Notes: generated by a model not told the origin, from the letters alone. A stretch of 42,707 nucleotides of DNA from Gemmatimonadota bacterium (GCA_026706345.1 JAPOYX010000002.1:1-42707); one strand, 5' to 3'. Positions 23,570 through 32,752 are shown, counted from the first letter of the stretch. Numbers and translations: made by a program.

Positions 23570-26134
23570 CTACAGGTTAAACAGGTAGGAAACCTTGGCG
23601 ACGATCTGCTGATCCCGCAGCCTGAGCGGCGTCCTTTCAAAGGGATCGAAAGACAGATCGGTATCCAGATCGTCGTCGCGGAATTGATTGAAGGCCAGGA
23701 AAAACGAGTGACCGAAGGGCGACCGGTAAGCCAGCAGGAGATTCATGGTGACCGTGTTCAAATGATAGTCGTCCGCCTCCGCGTGCCGGTCGGCGTTGAA
23801 CTGGATGAAGGACGAGAAGGACAGGTTAGGTGTGAACGAGTAGTTCATCCGAACACTGGGGATGAGTCGCGTGTTGTGGTCATACTCGTCGGCCTCGAGA
23901 CCCGCGCGGCTTCCCCGGTCGAGCCGACTTCGGGTGATACCCGGTTCGAAAGCGAAGCGGGGGGTGGGCTTGATCGAGAGCTCGCTGGAAAGGCTGAGCA
24001 GGTCCGCGCCGTAGAACCTCCCATAACGTACATTACCCTGAAGGGAGATCCTTCTTCCGCTGTCTGTAAACAGGAACACATTCCCCGCGTTATACGAATA
24101 GGAACCTGCAGGAAAATGGACCCCTCCGATTCGCGTGGTCTTGTCGAGCGTATCGAATCTCATATCGTACGAAGCCGAGATCCACACCCCGCGTTCCAAC
24201 TCCATGAAGAAGTTGGGTGAAAGGGACCAGGAGTCCGCATCCATGAAATCCGTATCTTTCTTCGTGATGTAATTGCTGCGGATTCCCCCGTTGAACCTGC
24301 GTATACCCCACCGGCGGACGAAGTTGTTCGTATTGAACCCGAGCCCGATCCGCTGCAGGCCCGTTTCCCGGACGAAACCGGTGTGGGAGATGAAATCGTC
24401 GCCGATATCCAGAAAGGACATGCCGTAGCTCATCCATCGATTCTGCCAGCGCTCGATGATGCGAAAGGTCCAGTCCTGGTTATCGGTGCTCAGGGAATCC
24501 GTCCAGCTCTTCGCAAAGGTGATCTGCCCCTGGTGGTTGGTCCGCTGCGAAGCCAGGTTGAGATCGAAACCCACGACCCGGTTGTAATCCTCGCTGGCGT
24601 AACGGGGGATGGCCATGCCGACTTTGTCGTTGAACCGGGGGTTGGGTTCCTTGAATGTGGCCAGCATGCCCATGCTTGAGCGGGTACCGAGGTCCCGCGA
24701 GATTCTCAGGGCCTGCCAGTTGGTGAGCGGTTCGATCTCCATCTCGCCGTCGTCTTCGTACTCCGTTTCCCGGGTCTGAACGTTCAGGAACCCGACGGTT
24801 GTCCGCCCGATTTTGCCTGTCAAACGCATGCCCAGGTCGATGGGAACCACCTGGCCATCCGGCAACTGGCGGCCGACGCGACGACTGAAAAACAACTGGG
24901 GCGTCCGATCGTTGTTGCCCCTTCTGGGTCCGCGTCGCGGTGGCTGCTGGTTAAGCTTGAAGATATCGCTGCGTTCCAGGAAGAAGGGCCGCTTCTCGTT
25001 GAACTGGAACTCGAACCGGGACAGGTTCACCACCTCGTCGTCCGCTTCCACCTGGGCGAAATCCGGATTGATCGTGGTGTTGAGTGTTACGCCGGACGTG
25101 ATGCTGACCTTGAGGTCGCCGCCCCATTGCCGCAAAAAGTCGTTGGCCGTGTGCGTGGATGCGATCGGGGTCGCTGGAGTCGGCGGCGAATCGGTGTGAC
25201 GGGAGGACTGGCCGCCAAGCACGGTGAATGGAGTTATCTGGGCCCGTCCACCGGGGGTGATGTTGGACAGGGCGGTCAACCGCCCCCCCTTGCCGAAACG
25301 GTAAAGCGCCTGGTCGCCGTCTTTCAGACTCAGCGGAACCCAGTAGGATTCCTCGCGGATACGCTGAATCCGCCGGCCGAAGTTGATGCCCCAGGTCTGA
25401 TGCTCGCGTTTCGGAAAGCGGAGCGTATGAAAAGGAATCACGTATTCCGCCGTCCATCCGTAGTCGTAGACCTGGCTTGCCGAATTCCAGAATCCGTTCC
25501 AGTCCCGGTCGTCGTTACTTCCCTCCCGGCTGACGAAGGCGTCGGAGCGCGCGCCGTTGGGATTCGTCTGGAATTCGTAGGCTTCGCGGTACTGATCGAG
25601 CGAAGCGATCACGACCGTGACCATATCGTTCGAAAAACCCATTCGCGTATCGCGCTTCATATCCGGCGCCATGATATGTTCCGGGTGAGGTTCAAAGCAA
25701 ACGAATCCTACGTACAGGTTCTTGTCATCGTAGAGCACCCGGACCTCGGTCGGATGGGTCGCCGGGTCGCCCTCGGCCGGTTCGAGCTGGAAGAAATCGC
25801 TGGCAACGTCCGCCTGCTGCCATTCGATTTCGTCCAGATGGCCGTCCACCTTAATGGAGGAAGCCACTCGTTCCGCCGTGAGCATGTAATCTGAAGGATC
25901 GAGGTTCTGATAATCGAAGGGCGTCTTGGACACGGGCAGGGGAACGCTGAACGGTCGCGGGTCCGACGTCCGGTCGGTTTCTTCCGACATCGCCGCTTCA
26001 GTTTCCGATATGGTCGTTTCAACAGAGGCATGATCTCGCGGAGATTGGGCCCGCGCGATATCATGAAGCAAAAGCAGACAGGCAAAGACGCAGAACAGAC
26101 CGCCACATATCCGGGCGGACACGCGAAACGACAT
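23570..26134 (-). CDS. CBM9-like/DUF5916 outer-membrane protein
   Basis: This 854-residue protein has a signal peptide (to about residue 29, ARAQS). A domain at about residues 85-290 begins IKVDGHLDEIEWQQADVASDF and contains YVGFVCFEPHPEHI, as in carbohydrate-binding family 9-like domains. A long C-terminal beta-barrel region then follows (INFGRRIQRIREESYWVPLS, FNEKRPFFLERSDIFKLNQ, ending KVSYLFNL). This architecture is that of the DUF5916 family, common in Bacteroidetes-like and related lineages. Its role is not established, though binding or uptake of a polysaccharide or other substrate is plausible. A weak promoter (TTGAAG, 17 nt, TGTAAA) lies at 26202-26230. Confidence 0.85.
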   Translation of the reverse strand: MSFRVSARICGGLFCVFACLLLLHDIARAQSPRDHASVETTISETEAAMSEETDRTSDPRPFSVPLPVSKTPFDYQNLDPSDYMLTAERVASSIKVDGHLDEIEWQQADVASDFFQLEPAEGDPATHPTEVRVLYDDKNLYVGFVCFEPHPEHIMAPDMKRDTRMGFSNDMVTVVIASLDQYREAYEFQTNPNGARSDAFVSREGSNDDRDWNGFWNSASQVYDYGWTAEYVIPFHTLRFPKREHQTWGINFGRRIQRIREESYWVPLSLKDGDQALYRFGKGGRLTALSNITPGGRAQITPFTVLGGQSSRHTDSPPTPATPIASTHTANDFLRQWGGDLKVSITSGVTLNTTINPDFAQVEADDEVVNLSRFEFQFNEKRPFFLERSDIFKLNQQPPRRGPRRGNNDRTPQLFFSRRVGRQLPDGQVVPIDLGMRLTGKIGRTTVGFLNVQTRETEYEDDGEMEIEPLTNWQALRISRDLGTRSSMGMLATFKEPNPRFNDKVGMAIPRYASEDYNRVVGFDLNLASQRTNHQGQITFAKSWTDSLSTDNQDWTFRIIERWQNRWMSYGMSFLDIGDDFISHTGFVRETGLQRIGLGFNTNNFVRRWGIRRFNGGIRSNYITKKDTDFMDADSWSLSPNFFMELERGVWISASYDMRFDTLDKTTRIGGVHFPAGSYSYNAGNVFLFTDSGRRISLQGNVRYGRFYGADLLSLSSELSIKPTPRFAFEPGITRSRLDRGSRAGLEADEYDHNTRLIPSVRMNYSFTPNLSFSSFIQFNADRHAEADDYHLNTVTMNLLLAYRSPFGHSFFLAFNQFRDDDLDTDLSFDPFERTPLRLRDQQIVAKVSYLFNL

Positions 26135-26468
26135 TTAATCCTCCAGCATCGAACGTTGCGTTTAAATCCAACGGCTTTAGAAGTTTACTTCCATCTTACT
26201 TTTTACAATCCAGCGAATCTAAACCTTCAAGTGATCCGCCTCGATTCACGGCGGGCGGAATATAGGCATTCATGGCCGGGTTGTCCAGTAAGCCGTTTTT
26301 CTTTGACAACCGGGGCGGATATCCTGCGTGCTGTTGAAGTTGAAATCGCTTGACGCCGGGACTTCGAAGAACAGATTGTGATGAAGGGAAACGGGCGGAT
26401 CACCGGTCCGCAAACGATGATCGGCCGAATGTCGCCATCAGGGGCGCAGGGATCAGACTGGAAAAGCG
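26135..26468. other. Intergenic region between divergent genes
   Basis: These 334 nt hold no convincing gene. The left third is AT-rich and has the weak minus-strand promoter for the DUF5916 gene. A TTGACA lies near 26303 on the plus strand, but I see no matching -10 box. A short imperfect inverted repeat, GCGGATC/GGTCCGC, lies near 26395-26411. Confidence 0.5.
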
Positions 26469-27428
26469 ATGCTGATCACACTGGAAGAAATAGAACAGGC
26501 CCGGAAGGAGCTTCCGCCGGAAATCGTCTACACGCCCGCCCTGCGGTCAGCCGCGGTTTCCGATCAGATCGGCGCGGACGTCTGGTTGAAGACGGAAAAC
26601 CTCCAGGTGACAGGATCTTACAAGACGCGCGCGGCCTATACCATCCTGAACCGCCTTTCCGAGGGCCAGAAGAAAAAGGGCGCCGCGATTTCCTCCTCCG
26701 GAAACTTTGCGACGGCATTCGCCTTCATGGGTACGCTGCTGGGGATTCCGACGGCGATCGTGATGATGAAAAAGACCTCGCCCTACAAGGTGCAGCGCAC
26801 GGTGGACTACGGCGCCGAAGCGGTGATGTGCGAAAACCACAACCAGGCGAGGTGGGACACGCTGGAACAGCTGGGCAGGGAACGGGGCATCACCGCGATA
26901 AACACCTGGGAAGACGAGAACGTCGTTCGGGGCCATGGCAGCATAGGCGCCGAAATCATGGAACAGGCGCCGGACCTGGACGCCGTGATCGTCCCCGTGA
27001 GCAGCGGGGGCCTGATCGGCGGCATCGCCACGGCCGTGAAGACGTTGAACCCGGCGGTGAAGGTGATCGGGGTTCAACCCAAAGGGTCGCAGGCGGTTTA
27101 CCAGTCTTTTCTGAAGAAGGAGATCTGCGAGGTGCCGGAACCGGACACGGTGTGCGATTCGCTCGTAGCGCCCCGCCCGGGCGACTTGACCTTCGAACAC
27201 GTAATGGCCTACGTGGACGAGATGGTGCTGGTTTCCGACGAGCAGGCGATCGACGCGGTAAAGTACCTGATCGGGACGACCAAACTCGTGGTCGAACCCG
27301 GAGGCGCAGTCGGCGTCGCCGCGCTATTGAACGGCATCGTTTCGCTGGAAGGCAAGAAGGTCGTGGCGCTGCTCAGCGGTGGCAACATCATGCCCGGGCA
27401 ACTCGCGGGGTACCTGGGCGCGTCCTGA
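26469..27428 (+). CDS. PLP-dependent serine/threonine dehydratase-family enzyme
   Basis: This 319-residue fold-type II PLP enzyme has the cofactor lysine in GSYKTRAA (Lys52), a substrate loop SSSGNFATAFA, a phosphate-binding loop SSGGLIGGIA and a C-terminal SGGN. The family includes threonine ammonia-lyase, serine racemase and hydroxyaspartate lyases. The usual motifs read GSFKxRGA and SAGNHAQG; here the first has Tyr and Ala and the second has Phe. The substrate may therefore be unusual. There is no regulatory ACT domain, so it is not a classical IlvA. The Shine-Dalgarno is weak. It is convergent with the DUF4097 genes. Confidence 0.82.
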   Translation: MLITLEEIEQARKELPPEIVYTPALRSAAVSDQIGADVWLKTENLQVTGSYKTRAAYTILNRLSEGQKKKGAAISSSGNFATAFAFMGTLLGIPTAIVMMKKTSPYKVQRTVDYGAEAVMCENHNQARWDTLEQLGRERGITAINTWEDENVVRGHGSIGAEIMEQAPDLDAVIVPVSSGGLIGGIATAVKTLNPAVKVIGVQPKGSQAVYQSFLKKEICEVPEPDTVCDSLVAPRPGDLTFEHVMAYVDEMVLVSDEQAIDAVKYLIGTTKLVVEPGGAVGVAALLNGIVSLEGKKVVALLSGGNIMPGQLAGYLGAS

Positions 27429-27465
27429 CCCGAAAAGTCAAGGCTGCACGCGGTTGTGGCATGGC

Positions 27466-28803
27466 TCAGGACGACACCTTGCGAATCTGAATATCGCCGC
27501 CACTGGTTTCGAGCTTGATGCGATTGCCACCCCCGTTAATGTCGCCGGTGGCTCTTATCGTCCTTCGATTCCGCGTCTCCTCTTCCTGTTCTTCCAGGTC
27601 GAAATCCGAGTCGATTCGATATTCCTTGTCGCGGCCGAACCAGGACCGCTCAAGATGAATCTCCGCCTCAAGCGTGGCCGGCAGATCCTCGGGAATCTGA
27701 ATAGTCAGTTCCCCACCGGACGACTGCAGTAACCAGTCTTCTTCCAGTGCGTTTACGGTCGCCCTCAAACGGGCTTCGATGTCGCCGCCCGAGGTAGTCG
27801 CCGTGACACCGCCGCCCGTCGCATTGCCGATCGCGATATCGCCGCCCGACGTGCCCGCCTTCAGGCTTCCCTCAGCACTGTCGATGGTGACGTCGCCACC
27901 CGAGGTATGCACATCCACCGCGCCATTGGCGCGCTCGATCGTGATATCGCCGCCCGAGGTCTTCGCCGTCACCTCTCCCGTGGTATGGCCTATCCTGATG
28001 TCGCCGCCCGAGGTAGTCGCCTCTGTGTTTCCCCCGGCTTGATCGATTTCGATATCGCCTCCGGAAGTTCTCACCGTCACTTCGCCGTCTGTACTGCCGA
28101 CTGTGATGTCGCCGCCGGAGGTCTTCGCCGTCACTTCGCCTGCCGCGCCGCCGATCGTGACGTCACCGCCCGAGGTGGATACATCCACCTCGCCCCGGGC
28201 GTCCCGGATCTCGATATCCCCGCCGGAGGTGGACACCTTCGTCTCCCTTCCGCCCCCCTTGATGGTCACATCTCCACCTGACGTGTGAACACGGATCACG
28301 GCGTCCGTTACGTTGCCGACGTTGACATCGCCGCCCGAGGTGCGGGCAAGCACGTCGCCCCGCAGGTCTCCGACATCGATGTCGCCGCCCGAGGTCTTGA
28401 GGTCCAGGCTGTACGATTCCGACAACCTGACCCGTATATCCAGCGATACGTTGTCGAACCCGTAATTCCGATCACGGTCTATCCGGACGTTTACGTCGTT
28501 CTCCTGTTGGGAGATATCCACGGCAACGTCCCTGAAGGCATCGCGCGCGCTGTCTTCGCTGATTCCCGTCCGGCGTTTTTCAATCTCGACGTCGACTTCA
28601 TCGTTGGACCAGCTTTCGACCCGGATCGAACCGAAGTCGGCGTCTACAGTCAACGTGCCAGCCCCATCCACCGTATACTTCTGGTGGGTTCTTTCTTTGA
28701 AACTGAATCCGTCTCGCATAAATGTGGTCTCCTGCGCGCCGCATGCATAGGCCGAGGCAACAAGCAGACTGACACCGACCAGGTTCAATAACAAACGCAT
28801 CAT
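27466..28803 (-). CDS. DUF4097-family repeat protein 1 (TSGGD repeats)
   Basis: This 445-residue exported protein has a signal peptide (SAYACGAQE; lipidation at Cys21 is possible but the lipobox is weak). A DUF4097-type N-terminal part contains TVDGAGTLTVDADFGSIRVES. Twelve units of 18-19 residues then start with TSGGD, at residues 137-345. A unique region with EIPEDLP-like strands follows, and it ends with another TSGGD. The units should stack into a beta-solenoid (inference). It is the last of three tandem paralogues on this strand, 48 nt after the second. The function of the family is not firmly known; a cell-envelope role is likely because all three are exported. Confidence 0.85.
   Translation of the reverse strand: MMRLLLNLVGVSLLVASAYACGAQETTFMRDGFSFKERTHQKYTVDGAGTLTVDADFGSIRVESWSNDEVDVEIEKRRTGISEDSARDAFRDVAVDISQQENDVNVRIDRDRNYGFDNVSLDIRVRLSESYSLDLKTSGGDIDVGDLRGDVLARTSGGDVNVGNVTDAVIRVHTSGGDVTIKGGGRETKVSTSGGDIEIRDARGEVDVSTSGGDVTIGGAAGEVTAKTSGGDITVGSTDGEVTVRTSGGDIEIDQAGGNTEATTSGGDIRIGHTTGEVTAKTSGGDITIERANGAVDVHTSGGDVTIDSAEGSLKAGTSGGDIAIGNATGGGVTATTSGGDIEARLRATVNALEEDWLLQSSGGELTIQIPEDLPATLEAEIHLERSWFGRDKEYRIDSDFDLEEQEEETRNRRTIRATGDINGGGNRIKLETSGGDIQIRKVSS
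27769..28395 (-). repeat. Twelve 54-nt coding repeats, TSGGD units
   Basis: The period is 54 nt (18 residues), with two units of 57 nt. The first bases of each unit are highly conserved at DNA level: the plus strand shows CGCCGCCCGAGG or CGCCGCCGGAGG in many units. This points to recent copying within the gene rather than only protein-level selection. Confidence 0.85.
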
Positions 28804-28851
28804 TCCTCCCGATTTGTCAATACTTGCGATATTGTCATCGCCGAAGACCTG

Positions 28852-29625
28852 TTACGTAGAACCGACCCGGACTTTTCCACCCAGGGTCTTGGCCGACACT
28901 TTCCCTGAAGCGGCTTCAACGATGATGTTTCCGCCCATGGTGTAGGCGGTCAAGTCACCTTCTGTACGTCCGACTCTGATGCTTCCGCCCAGCGTCTTGG
29001 CGTCCACATCCCCCTTCGTGTCACCTATATCGATACTTCCGCCCAGCGTCTTCGCATACACGCCCCCTTCCGTCGGGCCGATGCGGATGCTTCCACCCAG
29101 CGTCCTGGCGTCCACGTCACCTTTCGTGGCGCCTAGCCTGATGCTTCCGCCTGCCGTCTTCGCCATGATCTCGCCGTCCAGGTCCGCGATTTCGATGCTG
29201 CCTCCTGCCGTATTGATGTCCAGGTTGTATGTATAGGGCACCTGGACTATAATCGCTATGGACACCCTGTTGCGCTTGAACCATCGCGATTTGTCGACGC
29301 GGACATGCACGTCGTTGTCCTGCTGTTCCGTTGTTACCTCCACTTCGTCGAAGGCGCGGCGTGCCTGGTCTTCGGTGCCTTCCTTCCGTTGCTTTTCTAC
29401 CAGGATCTCCAATTTGTTGGTGGTCGCGGTCTCGATCCGAACGGATCCGATGTCGGCATCGATGGTCAGCTTGCCGCCCGGATCGACCGCGTACGTCGCA
29501 GTGATGTTTTCCACGAATCCACGTTCAGTTCGCATCATCTCGGTATCGTGCGAATCTTGCGCGGCTGAATTCAACATTACCGTTATGCACAGGCTAGCGA
29601 CCGTCAGCTTCCAAAACGCATTCAT
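28852..29625 (-). CDS. DUF4097-family repeat protein 2 (T[AL]GGS repeats)
   Basis: This 257-residue protein has an N-terminal hydrophobic signal (to about residue 22, NSAAQDS) and the same DUF4097 start, VDPGGKLTIDADIGSVRIET. Seven units of exactly 18 residues follow at residues 139-256, with a consensus like TLGGSIRIGxTxGxVxAK. The protein ends directly after the last unit; the unique C-terminal region of paralogue 1 is missing. It lies between paralogues 1 and 3 and its repeat consensus is distinct from theirs. Confidence 0.84.
   Translation of the reverse strand: MNAFWKLTVASLCITVMLNSAAQDSHDTEMMRTERGFVENITATYAVDPGGKLTIDADIGSVRIETATTNKLEILVEKQRKEGTEDQARRAFDEVEVTTEQQDNDVHVRVDKSRWFKRNRVSIAIIVQVPYTYNLDINTAGGSIEIADLDGEIMAKTAGGSIRLGATKGDVDARTLGGSIRIGPTEGGVYAKTLGGSIDIGDTKGDVDAKTLGGSIRVGRTEGDLTAYTMGGNIIVEAASGKVSAKTLGGKVRVGST
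28855..29211 (-). repeat. Seven 54-nt coding repeats, TLGGS units
   Basis: The period is exactly 54 nt for all seven units. On the plus strand the string CTTCCGCCCAGCGTC and near variants recur. The consensus differs from that of the neighbouring paralogues, so each array appears to have been homogenised on its own. Confidence 0.82.
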
Positions 29626-29661
29626 GGGACCCGATTCCTGGTGTGGTTTGGTTAATGTCCA

Positions 29662-29752
29662 TCAAGCTGTCTGTTCTGCGATTAAGACTCCGGCGATGAG
29701 GAAAAGGTTGTGTCGCCTCTCGAGGTTTCCTTCTGCCGTGCTGGCAACGGCG
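29662..29752 (-). pseudogene. Decayed 3' end of DUF4097 paralogue 3
   Basis: Downstream of the stop at 29753 the repeat pattern continues in other frames. Dropping one A from the AAA at 29772-29774 (minus strand) restores ...GNITTGTIDGNAVASTAEGN. A second shift then gives ETSRGDTTF before a TAA, close to the ETSGGDIQI end of paralogue 1. This looks like a former C-terminus broken by two indels. Confidence 0.45.
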
Positions 29753-30640
29753 TTACCGTCTATGGTACCTGTTTGTGATGTTGCCGCTGAGCGTCGTGGT
29801 TTTCAATTCTCCTTGCACATAACCGGTTTGGATATTTCCAGAGTTCGAACGGACCGTCGCGTCACCATTCACGGGACCGATCTTGATGTTACCACTTAAG
29901 GACTTGGCGTGCAGGTCTCCGTCTATGGTACGTGTTTCTATTTTGCCAGAGTTCGAACGGATCGTCACATCACCATCCACTAGGCCGATGATCTCGGTAT
30001 TCCCACTCAGTGTAATGATGTGCACCTTGCCTACTACGCGACCAGTCTCGATATTCCCGCTGTTCGTCTTTATGCTCAAGTCACCTTCGGTTGGACCGGT
30101 CGAAACGTTCCCGGAAAGGGTCTTAGCCGTCACGTTTCCTGCGATGTTCCCCGTCTGGATATCACCGATGATAGTGCTGAGGTCGAGGTTGTATTCCACG
30201 GGCACCAGAACCTCTATATCTACAGAAACCCGATCCGGCCAGTCCTGCCAGAACCATCGCGTGTACGTGACGTTCCTGATCTGATCGACTTCGATTCGTA
30301 CCCCGTTATACGTCTCTTTGATTTCGACTTCAACATTACTGAAGTCTTTACGCGCCTGGTCAGCATCGGTTGTCCTTAATCGTTTTCTAACCAGAACATC
30401 TACTTCATTCTTATTTGAGCTTCTGATGTGAATTGCCCCCAATTCGGCGGCAACGATCGCCAGTGTACCACCGGGGTCCACCTCGTATTTCTGCCTGGTG
30501 CTTTCGATATAGTCCCGCCCGTCGCGCTCAAATTCGATCTCTTGCCCGTCGCGCTCAACAAATTCGATCTCTTGCATGCTGCACGCACTTGAAATCCAGA
30601 TACATGCATATAAAACCGCGAAAACTCCAGTCCGGTTCAT
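29753..30640 (-). CDS. DUF4097-family repeat protein 3 ([LN]SGN repeats), probably frameshifted at its end
   Basis: This 295-residue protein has a hydrophobic N-terminus with SSAC (Cys20), a possible but weak lipobox. Just after it is a small internal duplication (QEIEFVERDG, QEIEFERDG). The DUF4097 part contains VDPGGTLAIVAAELGAIHI. Eight 18-19-residue units at residues 156-288 then alternate between TLSGN and xNSGN types, giving a 36-residue super-period. The last residues (TNRYHRR) break the repeat pattern. The ATG at 30640 with GGGGGAG upstream is preferred to a TTG at 30652. It is the first gene of the tandem trio. Confidence 0.8.
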   Translation of the reverse strand: MNRTGVFAVLYACIWISSACSMQEIEFVERDGQEIEFERDGRDYIESTRQKYEVDPGGTLAIVAAELGAIHIRSSNKNEVDVLVRKRLRTTDADQARKDFSNVEVEIKETYNGVRIEVDQIRNVTYTRWFWQDWPDRVSVDIEVLVPVEYNLDLSTIIGDIQTGNIAGNVTAKTLSGNVSTGPTEGDLSIKTNSGNIETGRVVGKVHIITLSGNTEIIGLVDGDVTIRSNSGKIETRTIDGDLHAKSLSGNIKIGPVNGDATVRSNSGNIQTGYVQGELKTTTLSGNITNRYHRR

Positions 30641-30884
30641 AATCTCCCCCAATCGCTATATTCAGAATCGGAAAAGTGTACTGCGATTCTTAAACATTAG
30701 ACTAATGCGACGGGAATAATGTTTCGGGGTCCCGAGGAATGTCCTACTGAGGTATTGGATTCTTCCAGGCAGGTATATCCGGCTAGAGCAGACCTGGTTC
30801 AGGTCAACACCATGCCGAAGATGCAATGCGACCTTGAACACGCCATGGAAATTGATCGGAGGATCTTAAAGGGTATACGGAATC

Positions 30885-31679
30885 CTACTCCACCCAGTGG
30901 GACACGAGGGGCTTCAACTCACCGGGCAGGCTGTCGAAGACGTCCTTTGGAAGGGTGGGGACCAGGTTTTCCGTTCCGCCGGTCTCGTCCACCAGGATCC
31001 TACGGTCTTCCGAGCCGGGCCTCAGCACGTTCAGGTTCAGCCACCAGGGCGCGTAGCGGACGACGACGGCCACACGGGGGTCCTGAGAGGTGTTGGCGGC
31101 CGTGGAATGCCAGAGCCGGCTGTCCATGACAAGGACGCTTCCCGCCTGGCCGGTCACGTTCAACTCGTTCGGATGGGGGGCTTCCGCCGGCACCCCGTTG
31201 TGCCCGGTCGGGTTGTTGGCGGCGCGGTGGCTGCCCGGGACGATGAGCGTTCCCCCGTTGGCCCCGGTGAAGGAGGAGAGCATCCAGATGGTCGTGAGGT
31301 GCATGACCGCGTCCGGGTAAGGAGCGGGCACATGTCCCGCGTTCCGCTGGTTGAAGGGCCAGTCCGCGTGCCATCCCCCGCGGTCGTTCCCGGGCTCGTT
31401 GATGGTGGCCGTAGTGAAGGAGATGCGGAAATGGCGTCCGAGCAGCGCGGCGGCCAGGTCGACGATACGCCGGTCCGCGAGCCAGGGCGCCAGCGACTGG
31501 TCGTACTTCAGGAAACCGCTCACATGGCCGATGTTCGCGGGTGCGTCGGGATTCCGATGACGGTTCGTGGAGGCGATGACCCGGTCGCGTATCTCGTCCA
31601 GCCTGTCCCCGGGGAGAATGTTGTCCAGGACGCACCAGCCGTCGAGATGCATGCGTTGTTTCAGCGTCTCCAATGTCAT
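30885..31679 (-). CDS. Phytanoyl-CoA dioxygenase (PhyH)-like Fe(II)/2-oxoglutarate oxygenase
   Basis: This 264-residue protein has the iron ligands HxD in GGWHADWPF (His104, Asp106) and a distal His191 in DSRLWHSTAAN. Arg202 in DPRVAVVVRYAPWW would bind 2-oxoglutarate. The GANGGTLIVPGSHR stretch is typical of the PhyH family. Such enzymes hydroxylate varied small molecules; the true substrate cannot be told. AAGGAC lies about 8 nt before the ATG. It lies 95 nt beyond the end of the epimerase gene on the same strand, so the two could be co-transcribed. PhyH-like genes are expanded in several uncultured marine phyla. Confidence 0.87.
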   Translation of the reverse strand: MTLETLKQRMHLDGWCVLDNILPGDRLDEIRDRVIASTNRHRNPDAPANIGHVSGFLKYDQSLAPWLADRRIVDLAAALLGRHFRISFTTATINEPGNDRGGWHADWPFNQRNAGHVPAPYPDAVMHLTTIWMLSSFTGANGGTLIVPGSHRAANNPTGHNGVPAEAPHPNELNVTGQAGSVLVMDSRLWHSTAANTSQDPRVAVVVRYAPWWLNLNVLRPGSEDRRILVDETGGTENLVPTLPKDVFDSLPGELKPLVSHWVE

Positions 31680-31774
31680 GCAGTTTGTCCTTTAAGGATG
31701 ACCACAGGTCAAGGACTGCTGAAAGGATAGTTTATTGAGATACGATTCAGCGTGGTTCGGCAGACTGTGGACAT

Positions 31775-32752
31775 CTAACCCTGCAGGTCGTCGGTGCTCA
31801 GCGTGCCGGCCTCCTGATGCCGCCGGAATACGTCCCAGGTCTCCCTGATCCCCTCGTCCAGCGGCGTGTAGGGGATCTCGCCCACATCCTCCTGGATGGC
31901 GCGGTCATCGAGGTCCGGCGCGATGGGCAGGTTCATGTCCAGGTGGGAGATGAGTCCGTCCGATCCGGGCACGACGCGCTCGATGGACGCGATCACCTCG
32001 TCGATGGAAACGACGTCTCCCCGGACGCTGTAGGCCCCGGCGCCGGTGGTTTCCGCCTCGGCGCAGCGGATGAACGTGCGGGCGGTGTCGTTCACGTACT
32101 GCATGTTGTTCCGTCCGCCGTACCCGATCACGTACGGACGGTTCAACAGGGCGGCCTTGACCGCTTTCGTGGGATCGGAGGTCAACCCGAAGTCCCGGCC
32201 CGGTCCGTACACGGTCCATGGACGCAGGCCTATGCTGGAAATGCCGTGATCCAGAAAGTACACCCGCGCGTTCGCTTCGTTGCACTGCTTGAAGACGCCG
32301 TAGTGGGTAACGGGCCGCAGTACCGCGTCATTGTCGACCGGACCCGAATCGTAGTCGTCTTCCATGCCGTAGACAGCCGCGGAACTCGCATAGACGATGC
32401 GTCGTACGATATCGTCGTGGGTTTTTGCCGCTTCGAAGACGTTCAGGGTGCCGATCACGTTAACCGTTGCGCCCTTGATGGGATCGGCCTTGCACACGGG
32501 CACCTGCAGGCCCGCCAGGTGGATGATGCGGGACGCGCCCGTTTCTCCGACCACCCGGGTGAAGTGGGGTCCGTCGGCGATGTCGCCCTCGATGAACCGG
32601 ACCCGGGCGATCTGTTCCTCGTCCATGATCAGCGCCATGCGGGCGGTGTGTTCCGCCAGGTCGTAGATCGCGACATCGTGTCCGTCGTCGATCAGGTTCT
32701 TCACGATCCACGAACCGATACAACCATATCCGCCGGTGAGCAGATACTGCAT
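31775..32752 (-). CDS. NAD-dependent epimerase/dehydratase (extended SDR)
   Basis: This 325-residue protein starts with the dinucleotide motif LLTGGYGCIGSW (residues 4-15). It has the catalytic set Ser123/124 (YASSAAVYG), Tyr151 and Lys155 (HYGVFK). It resembles UDP-sugar epimerases and related dehydrogenases; no sugar-specific residues could be assigned. The open frame extends 63 codons further upstream, but the ATG at 32750-32752 starts the fold directly and is chosen. The gene is divergent from the DUF6785 membrane protein and upstream of the PhyH gene. Confidence 0.86.
   Translation of the reverse strand: MQYLLTGGYGCIGSWIVKNLIDDGHDVAIYDLAEHTARMALIMDEEQIARVRFIEGDIADGPHFTRVVGETGASRIIHLAGLQVPVCKADPIKGATVNVIGTLNVFEAAKTHDDIVRRIVYASSAAVYGMEDDYDSGPVDNDAVLRPVTHYGVFKQCNEANARVYFLDHGISSIGLRPWTVYGPGRDFGLTSDPTKAVKAALLNRPYVIGYGGRNNMQYVNDTARTFIRCAEAETTGAGAYSVRGDVVSIDEVIASIERVVPGSDGLISHLDMNLPIAPDLDDRAIQEDVGEIPYTPLDEGIRETWDVFRRHQEAGTLSTDDLQG

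Noticed and set aside
27769-30175. Regularly spaced repeats resembling a CRISPR array
   Set aside because: The period is a steady 54 nt in frame with 18-residue protein units. There are no unrelated spacers and no cas genes.
30719-31129. Possible small plus-strand gene overlapping the PhyH gene end
   Set aside because: Most of it is antisense to the PhyH gene, there is no Shine-Dalgarno and no domain. The 244-nt gap beside it shows nothing convincing.
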